From Anaerolineae bacterium (GTDB taxonomy: Bacteria; Chloroflexota; Anaerolineae; Anaerolineales; UBA11579), in assembly GCA_004297445.1 (NCBI GenBank), contig SCUK01000001.1, positions 1-64,000 on the forward strand: a stretch of DNA of 64,000 nt, written 5' to 3'. Shown piece after piece: positions 56,810 to 64,000 of the stretch. The notes below the pieces were generated by a model. That model was not told the DNA's origin and did no database searches. It saw nothing but the letters and a program-made list of their open reading frames with translations. Numbering within the stretch: position 1 is the first letter of the stretch; every line of letters starts with the position of its first letter. The position numbers and the translations under genes are program-made.

Positions 56810-57072
56810 GTGACATCCGGCGAATCTTCATCAATTTCGAATTCGCCGGCATCCAGTTGCCTGAAAACTTCGCGAGCCTGTTCGGCCTGTTCAGGACGAA
56901 CCAAAATCTCTACTTGATGGCTGGGCGCGCCATCCAGCCCCATGGCCGCTTCGTAACCCTCGCGGGAGAGAATCGCATCGATTCCTTGCGCCTCCAGAAG
57001 GCCGCGCATCAGTTCTGCTTGAATGTTGTACTCTTCCGACCTTACGCTCACCCAACCTGATTGGTTGTTCAT
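56800..57072 (-). CDS. DUF2007-like small protein
   Basis: GWVSVRSEEYNIQAELMRGLLEAQGIDAILSRE...VEILVRPEQAEQAREVF. Confidence 0.7.
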   Translation of the reverse strand: MNNQSGWVSVRSEEYNIQAELMRGLLEAQGIDAILSREGYEAAMGLDGAPSHQVEILVRPEQAEQAREVFRQLDAGEFEIDEDSPDVTQG

Positions 57073-57200
57073 CGTTACTCCTTTGCCGGGTCACCTTGAA
57101 CCAACAACCAAATTGAGTATAATTCTAAATCGTCCACGGGCCGGGCTGCCGCGGCTGAGAATGATGTGTGTTGAAATCTGAATGAGCGAGTGAACGGCGA

Positions 57201-58799
57201 ATGGCTTTAGCAGGATTGGCGCTTCAAGAGAATTACTGGGATGAATTCGAACTGGGGGACGAAGACATCGAGTTGTTGTATTCCTATCTGCTTGAAGTAG
57301 AAGAACCCCAGACACCCCAACAACTTGCGCTGGCGTTGGTAGAAGCGCGATTGGAGCGGGAAAAACGCGCGACGCAGAAACTGCAGAACCAGGGCGGGAG
57401 TGTGTATGTCCCCAAGGATGAGCATAAGCCGGGTGACAAATTAACCTTTGGTTCAATGAACTGGCAGGTCGGTGAAGTCATTGAAACACGTCCGGCGATG
57501 ACATTCGGAAATGATACATTCCGAGTGATAAAAGTCCGGTTTGCAGATGACACCACGAAGGAGTTCGCCTCCGACCTCCAGAATCACGCGCTCAATGAAC
57601 CCAAGGAGGTCGCGGGGGATGACCCCCTGTTGAGCCCGCATGCCGTGGTCGAGAAGCATGGGATGGCGCTGACTCAGACGCTGGTTAAGGGACTTAAGAA
57701 TAATGATGACTTTGTCTACATCGCTGGCCGGTGGTTCCCGCGGGCGTTGCTCGTGGACGTGAATGTGGGTAACCTAAATCTTGCGGAAGCCATCCTGGAC
57801 ATGAATGGCGGCGGACCGCTGCCGACGGAGGACCTGCTGCGGCAGGTGGACTTGTCCAAGAGCGATAACGAACGACTTGCGGGGTTCTCGCTGGACCTGG
57901 CGTTGCAGGACGACCTGCGTTTTGATGAAGTAGGCTCGACGGGTAAGGTGTTGTGGTTTCTCAAGCGACTGGAACCCAAAGAGGTGCAAGAGACGCCGTT
58001 TACCCTGCGGTATCAACATGTGGACTACGACCGGTCTTCCCTTAATGAGCAAATGTTGTCTCTGGAGCGGAAGCTGGATGATGAGCTTTCCGAGGCGGAT
58101 ACAGGACATGCAACCGGCGAGCCATTGAAGGAGGCGGAAGCCACGCTTATCTATCCCCATTGGCGCGCAGGAACCTTGCCCATCACGAACCGCCTCAAAG
58201 AATTTTTCCCGAGCGCATTCGAATCGCCGCGCATCCTCTTTACGTTCATCGACGATGAGACCGGGGAGGAATTCTCCGGATGGGTGGTGCGACTCGAGCG
58301 GTATGTTTTTGGCCTGCGGGATTGGTACTTGAAGAGGGGAACGATGCCGGGGAGCATTATCCGGCTGCGGCGCGCGGAAGAACCCGGGCGGTTGTATATC
58401 AAGGCTGACACGCACCGTTCGGCGAAGGAATGGGTGCGGACGGCACTGGTGGGAGCAGACGGCGGCCTGGTGTACGCCACTCTCAAGCAAGCTGTTGAGA
58501 CGGCCTTCGATGACCGAATGATGGTGTATATGCCAAGCGCGGCAGAGGCGCTGGACCAGGCCTGGGAGCGCCGTTCCAAAAATCCGCCTTCCCTGGAACA
58601 GGTTGCCACTTCGACACTGCGGGAACTGTCCAAGCTAAACCCGCAAGGGCACGTCCATGTGGCTGAGTTGTACTCAGCCTTGAATGTGGTCTTGCGCTGC
58701 CCGCCCGGGCCGCTGATGGCCTTGCTGGCGTCCCGCCCGTGGTTCAGCCATGTGGGCGACCTGCACTACCGTTTGGACGAAACCCGGATGGGAAACTAA
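57201..58799 (+). CDS. conserved hypothetical protein (532 aa)
   Basis: Long ORF with coherent composition (LALQENYWDEFELGDEDIELLYSYLLEVEEPQTPQQLALALVEARL); no family recognised. Confidence 0.75.
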   Translation: MALAGLALQENYWDEFELGDEDIELLYSYLLEVEEPQTPQQLALALVEARLEREKRATQKLQNQGGSVYVPKDEHKPGDKLTFGSMNWQVGEVIETRPAMTFGNDTFRVIKVRFADDTTKEFASDLQNHALNEPKEVAGDDPLLSPHAVVEKHGMALTQTLVKGLKNNDDFVYIAGRWFPRALLVDVNVGNLNLAEAILDMNGGGPLPTEDLLRQVDLSKSDNERLAGFSLDLALQDDLRFDEVGSTGKVLWFLKRLEPKEVQETPFTLRYQHVDYDRSSLNEQMLSLERKLDDELSEADTGHATGEPLKEAEATLIYPHWRAGTLPITNRLKEFFPSAFESPRILFTFIDDETGEEFSGWVVRLERYVFGLRDWYLKRGTMPGSIIRLRRAEEPGRLYIKADTHRSAKEWVRTALVGADGGLVYATLKQAVETAFDDRMMVYMPSAAEALDQAWERRSKNPPSLEQVATSTLRELSKLNPQGHVHVAELYSALNVVLRCPPGPLMALLASRPWFSHVGDLHYRLDETRMGN

Positions 58800-58803
58800 G
58801 GCC

Positions 58804-59241
58804 ATGACGGAATCCCGACCCTCCCTGGTCAAACCAACTCTGGATACTCTCTATCATATCGATTTTGAGTGGTGGGGCCAGAATGACCGCGAGTGGCGCG
58901 TCTACCTGCGCAGCCTTCTCAGCCCCGAAGAACAGGAACGATTTGGCGAGATGATTGATGGAGAGGCACAGGTGGACTGGCCGGATCCGGTTACGGGGGA
59001 GGTGACTCAGGTGGATGGGTTGCAGCACATCCTGATCACGCATACGGCACAGCAGGAGGGCTTCCTGAATCCGCAGACGGCATTGGTGGAAGCCATTTTC
59101 AGACTGTTCTTGAAGAATGGTAACCGGCCGATGAGCATTAATGAGATAGCACAATACCTGAATCGTCCTGCGCCGCCCATTCTAAAGACGCTCAGCGGCG
59201 GACGGGTATACAAAGGGCTGCGTCCCATCTTAAAGGCGTAG
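58804..59241 (+). CDS. conserved hypothetical protein (possible C-terminal winged helix)
   Basis: IDFEWWGQNDREWRVYLRSLLSPEEQERF...NGNRPMSINEIAQYLNRPAPPILKTLSGGRVYKGLRPI. Confidence 0.65.
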   Translation: MTESRPSLVKPTLDTLYHIDFEWWGQNDREWRVYLRSLLSPEEQERFGEMIDGEAQVDWPDPVTGEVTQVDGLQHILITHTAQQEGFLNPQTALVEAIFRLFLKNGNRPMSINEIAQYLNRPAPPILKTLSGGRVYKGLRPILKA

Positions 59242-59303
59242 CCTGTGGCGACGGCCTCATTTTCCGGGGGACGGTATAATTGCAATGAAATGCAGATTCT
59301 CCA

Positions 59304-59376
59304 GCCCTCGTAGCTCAATGGATAGAGCAGTGGCCTTCTAAGCCAAAGGTTGCAGGTTCGAATCCTGCCGGGGGCA
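59304..59376 (+). tRNA. tRNA-Arg (anticodon TCT)
   Basis: GCCCTCG TA GCTC AATGGATA GAGC A ... CTTCTAA ... GCAGG TTCGAAT CCTGC CGGGGGC A; cloverleaf folds, anticodon TCT. Confidence 0.95.
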
Positions 59377-59436
59377 CTGCATGCTGATGCGAGAAACGCC
59401 TGCGATGTGCCGCACAATCATAAGAAGGAGCAAATA

Positions 59437-59856
59437 ATGGGCCACGTCATTGATGACCGGTCTTTGCGCGAGTTGCACTTATCCGAACCCGAACCGCCGA
59501 AATATTATGTCAGCGCGTCCTATGTGGAGTGGACCACACGGGTTACCCTGTGGCGCCCTCCGACTGATGTGGTGGAAACCGACGGAGCGCTCATCGTGCG
59601 GCTGGAGGTGGCCGGGATGGAGGGCGGTGAATTCCATATCTCGGTACAGCCGAACCTGCTGGCGGTGCGCGGGGTACGTGGAGGCAGTGGAATACGAGGA
59701 GCGTACCAACAGATGGAAATCAATACCGGCGAGTTCATTTCGCTGGTCGAGTTTCAATTGTCCTTGGATATCGACGATGTCAATGCCAATTATCGAGATG
59801 GCTTTCTAACCGTCACGTTGCCCAAGCTGGCTCCTGGCGATGGGAGCCTCCAATGA
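59437..59856 (+). CDS. Hsp20/alpha-crystallin family-like protein
   Basis: [31 protein letters not shown]...[33 protein letters not shown]. Confidence 0.88.
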   Translation: MGHVIDDRSLRELHLSEPEPPKYYVSASYVEWTTRVTLWRPPTDVVETDGALIVRLEVAGMEGGEFHISVQPNLLAVRGVRGGSGIRGAYQQMEINTGEFISLVEFQLSLDIDDVNANYRDGFLTVTLPKLAPGDGSLQ

Positions 59857-59902
59857 TGTTTACTGGAAAGGAAAAGTTGCCACAGCTCAGGACAGGCGTC
59901 TG

Positions 59903-62455
59903 ATGGTCGATAATCTGTTGAGCGCGCGGATAATAGGGCAAGGGCAAATTCTTCTTGGCGATCCTGGCGCGCCAGTTCTTAAAGGGGAGTCTGAGCCGGT
60001 CCTCATACCGGAATTGGGCGACCAGCCCATCCCTGGTATCCTGCCCATTCTCCCATTGCGCGGGGTAGTGGTTTATCCGCATACCGGCGTGCCGCTCACC
60101 GTTGGGCAGGAGCGCTCGATTCGACTGGTTGATGATGTGGTATCCGGGGACCGGCTCGTGGGGTTGGTCGCTTCTATTAACCCGGAACTTGAAACGCCCG
60201 CTCCCAAAGACATGTACCAGGTTGGGACTGTGGCTACGGTTCACCGGCTCTTCCGTGCGCCGGATGGCACCATCCGGTTGCTGGTGCAGGGATTGGCGCG
60301 ATTCCGATTGGGGGAATTCGTCCAGGAGGAGCCCTACTTAAAGGCTCACATCAGCCTGCACCCCGAAAAGAAAGACCCCGATGGTTTGGAGTTGGAAGCG
60401 CTGGCCCGCAATGTGCGCGGCCAATTTGGGCGCATTGCGGAAATTGTAGCGTCCATCCCGCAGGAAATAATCCAGTCAGTATTGGCGCTTGAAGACCCGC
60501 TTCAGATTGTGTACACCATTGCCAACCTGCAGCGGATGGAGCTGGCAGAAGCGCAACAACTGCTGGAACTCGATCAGGTCAAAGAAAAACTCCAGATGCT
60601 AAACAGCCTCCTGGCGCGCGAGGTTGAAGTTCTGGAAGTGGGTCAGAAAATCCAGAACGAGGCGCGTTCTGAAATTGAAAAGATGCAGCGGGACTATTTC
60701 CTGCGAGAGCAGATGAAGGCCATCCAACGGGAGCTTGGTGAGCAGGATGACCAGGCTGCGGAGGTGGAGGAGTTCCAAAAGAAAATCGACGAAGCGGGAA
60801 TGCCTGATGAGGCGCGAATCCAGTCTGAGCGCGAGCTTGAGCGATTGAAGCGGCTGTCAACTGCTTCTGCCGAATATGGGGTTATTCGCACCTACCTGGA
60901 TTGGCTGGTGAGTGCGCCCTGGTCGCGGGTAAGTCCGGATAACCTTGATATCCCGCATGCCCGCGGAGTCCTTAACGAGGACCATTTCGGACTCGATGAT
61001 GTCAAGGAACGATTGCTCGAGTATCTCGCGGTGCGGAAACTTCGGTCCGAGCGGAAGAAAGAACTAAGCCAACGACCTTCGAAAGATGAAATTCGTAAAG
61101 AACGTGAAGGCGTAATTCTTTGTTTCGTTGGGCCTCCTGGCGTCGGCAAAACGTCTTTGGGACGCTCGATTGCACGAGCGATGGGGCGAGAATTCGTGCG
61201 GATTTCTCTCGGTGGGGTGCGCGATGAGGCCGAAATCCGCGGTCACCGGAGGACGTACATCGGCGCGCTCCCCGGAAAAATCCTTCAGTCGTTGCGGCGG
61301 GTGGAATCACGTAACCCTGTGTTCATGATGGATGAGATCGACAAACTCGGCATGGACTTTCGGGGAGACCCCTCCTCTGCGCTGCTTGAGGTGCTGGACC
61401 CCGAACAGAACTCCGAGTTCCGCGATCATTATCTGGAAGTTGCTTTTGATCTCTCCCAGGTGATGTTTATTACCACGGCAAATACGCTGGACCCGATCCC
61501 CGGGCCACTGCGCGACCGAATGGAAATCATCCAGATCTCCAGTTACACGGAGAAGGAAAAGCTGGAAATTGCCAAGGGATACCTGGTGCCGAGGCAGCTC
61601 AGAGAAACCGGGCTCAGGGCGCGAGAGATTTCGTTCAGCGACGCCGCACTGCTAACCATGATTCGGTCCTATACTCGTGAGGCGGGCGTGCGAAGTTTGG
61701 AGCGGCAGATTGGCGGGGTGTGCCGGAAAGTGGTTACGCAGATCGCGGAGGGTCTTGCAAAGAAAATCCGGATAGGTCCCAAACAGGTGAACGAATACCT
61801 GGGACGCCCACGCTTCTTCCACACGGAAGAAATCGCGGTGCGTACGTCGCTTCCGGGAGTTGCAACGGGACTTTCCTGGACGCCGGTGGGTGGCGAGGTA
61901 CTCTTCATCGAAGCTTCAAGCATGCCGGGCAGCAAGGGGTTCCAACTGACCGGTTCATTGGGAGATGTGATGCAGGAATCGGCGCGGGCGGCGCTTTCTT
62001 ATGTTCGTTCCAACGCGGCCGCGCTGGGGCTTGACAAGGACTTCTTTGAAAAGACCGACATTCATATTCATGTTCCGGCGGGGGCGCAGCCAAAGGACGG
62101 TCCGTCGGCAGGTGTTACTATTGCGACTGCCCTGGTGTCTTTGCTGACCAGCCGTCCCATCCGCCCTGAAGTGGGAATGACCGGAGAAATCACGCTGCGC
62201 GGGCAAATTATGCCCGTGGGCGGGATAAAAGAAAAAGCGCTGGCGGCACACCGGGCAGGGTTGAAAACGGTCATCCTTCCCGAAGAAAACGAACGGGATA
62301 TTGAAGACCTGTCGGACGAGGTACGAGAAGAACTTGAATTCAAGTTTGTGAAGACGATGGCTGAAGCACTTGAGCTGGCTATCGTCCCTGAACAGAGCGC
62401 CAAGCGGAAAGCTGGCGCCCGGAAGAAAAATTCAAAAAACGGTAAGGAAAAGTGA
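59903..62455 (+). CDS. lon: ATP-dependent protease Lon
   Basis: [65 protein letters not shown] Ser-Lys protease domain; start site uncertain (59840 or 59903). Confidence 0.96.
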   Translation: MVDNLLSARIIGQGQILLGDPGAPVLKGESEPVLIPELGDQPIPGILPILPLRGVVVYPHTGVPLTVGQERSIRLVDDVVSGDRLVGLVASINPELETPAPKDMYQVGTVATVHRLFRAPDGTIRLLVQGLARFRLGEFVQEEPYLKAHISLHPEKKDPDGLELEALARNVRGQFGRIAEIVASIPQEIIQSVLALEDPLQIVYTIANLQRMELAEAQQLLELDQVKEKLQMLNSLLAREVEVLEVGQKIQNEARSEIEKMQRDYFLREQMKAIQRELGEQDDQAAEVEEFQKKIDEAGMPDEARIQSERELERLKRLSTASAEYGVIRTYLDWLVSAPWSRVSPDNLDIPHARGVLNEDHFGLDDVKERLLEYLAVRKLRSERKKELSQRPSKDEIRKEREGVILCFVGPPGVGKTSLGRSIARAMGREFVRISLGGVRDEAEIRGHRRTYIGALPGKILQSLRRVESRNPVFMMDEIDKLGMDFRGDPSSALLEVLDPEQNSEFRDHYLEVAFDLSQVMFITTANTLDPIPGPLRDRMEIIQISSYTEKEKLEIAKGYLVPRQLRETGLRAREISFSDAALLTMIRSYTREAGVRSLERQIGGVCRKVVTQIAEGLAKKIRIGPKQVNEYLGRPRFFHTEEIAVRTSLPGVATGLSWTPVGGEVLFIEASSMPGSKGFQLTGSLGDVMQESARAALSYVRSNAAALGLDKDFFEKTDIHIHVPAGAQPKDGPSAGVTIATALVSLLTSRPIRPEVGMTGEITLRGQIMPVGGIKEKALAAHRAGLKTVILPEENERDIEDLSDEVREELEFKFVKTMAEALELAIVPEQSAKRKAGARKKNSKNGKEK

Positions 62456-62460
62456 ATTCT

Positions 62461-62817
62461 ATGGCAAAAGTAATGCTGATCGAAGACGACCCAACCATGA
62501 TTTCGCTGCTGCGAACTCTTCTGGAGATTGAAGGATTTGAAGTGCACCATATGGATGTATTTCAGAATGTGCCGCAAGCGGTTGGGGCGGTGGCGCCAGA
62601 TGTCGTGTTGATGGATGTTAACCTTAAGGGCGCGAATGGCCTCGAAATCCTTGCTGCCCTGCGCGCTACGCCGGGCATGAAACAACCCAAGGTCATCCTG
62701 TCCTCGGGGATGGATTACCGGCACGAGGCCATGGCGAAGGGCGCAAATGAATTTGTGCTCAAGCCCTACATGCCTGACGAACTAATTCAAAAAATAAAGG
62801 ACCAGGTAGCCGGCTAA
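62461..62817 (+). CDS. response regulator receiver protein
   Basis: MAKVMLIEDDPTMISLLRTLLEIEGFEV...DVVLMDVNLKGANGLEIL...FVLKPYMPDELIQKI. Confidence 0.92.
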   Translation: MAKVMLIEDDPTMISLLRTLLEIEGFEVHHMDVFQNVPQAVGAVAPDVVLMDVNLKGANGLEILAALRATPGMKQPKVILSSGMDYRHEAMAKGANEFVLKPYMPDELIQKIKDQVAG

Positions 62818-62872
62818 TTGCCAAACGGACATCTATCTGCAACGGAGCAAAGGCAAGCCGAAAGGTAAACAC

Positions 62873-64000
62873 TTGAATAAACAACGAGGCGGTACCAGCC
62901 AAAAGTGGTACACCATAGACCTTCATCTGCATACAATCGGTTCCAGCGATTACCAGCAGCCCGATGTGACATTCCTGGATATCTTGAAACGGGCTGAAGC
63001 GCGGGGACTGGACATGATCGCGTTCACCGACCATAACACGGTGGTCGGGTACCGCCGCATGATGGAGGAAGTCCAACAACTCCGGTTGCTGGCGGACCTT
63101 AATCGCATTCTTCCGGAGGAACAAACCCGGCTACGAGAGTATGAGCGGCTGTTGAAGAAAATCGTGGTGCTTCCCGGGTTTGAATTCACCGCGACGTTCG
63201 GATTTCACATCCTCGGCATTTTCGCACCCGAAAAGCCGCTGCGCGAGATTGAACATATCCTGCTGGGCCTCAACATCCCGGCTGACCATCTTGATGAAGG
63301 CTCGGTGACGGTTGGGGCCTCCTCAGATGTCTTGAGCGCTTACAAGGCCATCCACGATGCCGGTGGGATTGCCATCGCGGCGCACGCCAATTCCACCAAT
63401 GGCGTGGCGATGCGCGGGTTCCCCTTTGGCGGGCAGACCAAAATCGCGTATACGCAAGACTTGAATCTGCACGCGCTGGAAGTCACGGACCTTGAACTTC
63501 GCAGCGGCAGGTCAACGGCATCGTTCTTCAGCGGCACGAAACCTGAGTACCCGCGGAGAATGCATTGCATCCAGGGGTCAGATGCCCATCGACTTGACGG
63601 GGATGCCACGCGCAAGAAGAATCTAGGCGTTGGCGACCGCCCGACCGAAGTGCTACTGAGCGAGCCGACCTTCAACGCATTGCTGGGCCTGTTTGAAAGC
63701 AATGATTTTGCGCGCACCCGACCGGGCCGGGCCAAAACCGGAGAGCCGGAATTCGACTTCATACGGGCGGCCCGAGAAGAAGGCAGCAATATCATTCAGG
63801 AATTCCATGAGCAGATGACGGTGAGGGGCGGCAAGTTGTACGCGGTGATTTCCGATGTGTGCGCCTTTGCAAACACGAATGGCGGAACGTTGTACATCGG
63901 AATTGCGCCGGATGCCACGACGCCGATTGTGGGCATTGCCAGTGCCCAACAGGCGGTGAAGCAGCTTGAGCAGGAAATCAGCGCGCGCATCAGCCCGCCG
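62873..64000 (+). CDS. PHP-domain phosphoesterase fused to AlbA_2/Schlafen-like domain, truncated at right edge
   Basis: Probable TTG start; [17 protein letters not shown]...[16 protein letters not shown]...[12 protein letters not shown]...[11 protein letters not shown], then [42 protein letters not shown]. Confidence 0.85.
   Translation, partial: MNKQRGGTSQKWYTIDLHLHTIGSSDYQQPDVTFLDILKRAEARGLDMIAFTDHNTVVGYRRMMEEVQQLRLLADLNRILPEEQTRLREYERLLKKIVVLPGFEFTATFGFHILGIFAPEKPLREIEHILLGLNIPADHLDEGSVTVGASSDVLSAYKAIHDAGGIAIAAHANSTNGVAMRGFPFGGQTKIAYTQDLNLHALEVTDLELRSGRSTASFFSGTKPEYPRRMHCIQGSDAHRLDGDATRKKNLGVGDRPTEVLLSEPTFNALLGLFESNDFARTRPGRAKTGEPEFDFIRAAREEGSNIIQEFHEQMTVRGGKLYAVISDVCAFANTNGGTLYIGIAPDATTPIVGIASAQQAVKQLEQEISARISPP

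Noticed and set aside
59350-59436. Upstream extension of the Hsp20-like ORF (MQVRILPGALHADARN...)
   Set aside because: It begins inside the tRNA-Arg gene; translation of the tRNA 3' end is a common artefact. ATG at 59437 with an AAGGAG-like SD is preferred.

Overview
64 kb chromosomal segment from a fairly GC-rich bacterium. Gene content and several lineage-style hypothetical families suggest Chloroflexota (inference, not tested). No rRNA, CRISPR array, transposase, integrase or convincing prophage was seen. Most genes are housekeeping: an ABC exporter pair, transsulfuration enzymes, alaS/ruvX/mltG, the rfbCBAD dTDP-rhamnose operon, mutS, valS, plsY, miaA, ftsH, fabF/fabH, efp, lon and one tRNA-Arg. 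The parts most worth a second look are: (1) 17.7-21.2 kb, a cluster of three tandem small secreted paralogs, a SipW/archaeal-type signal peptidase fused to a large C-terminal region, and a mini-RTX protein sharing the same 'AANxVPExGA' processing-site-like motif; (2) 4.3-7.9 kb, a cystathionine beta-synthase-like gene paired with a ParB-like/SerK-SbnI-like putative serine kinase and convergent with a cystathionine gamma-lyase/synthase; (3) a Val-specific T-box leader whose first cistron is an esterase-like gene, not valS; (4) an orphan ParA coupled to a membrane protein and apparently made from a leaderless transcript; (5) a baseplate-J-like membrane protein between alaS and ruvX; (6) an EF-P with Arg at the modified-loop position; (7) a PHP-AlbA_2 fusion running off the right edge; (8) several long palindromic intergenic elements. 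All calls come from reading the sequence. No homology search was run.
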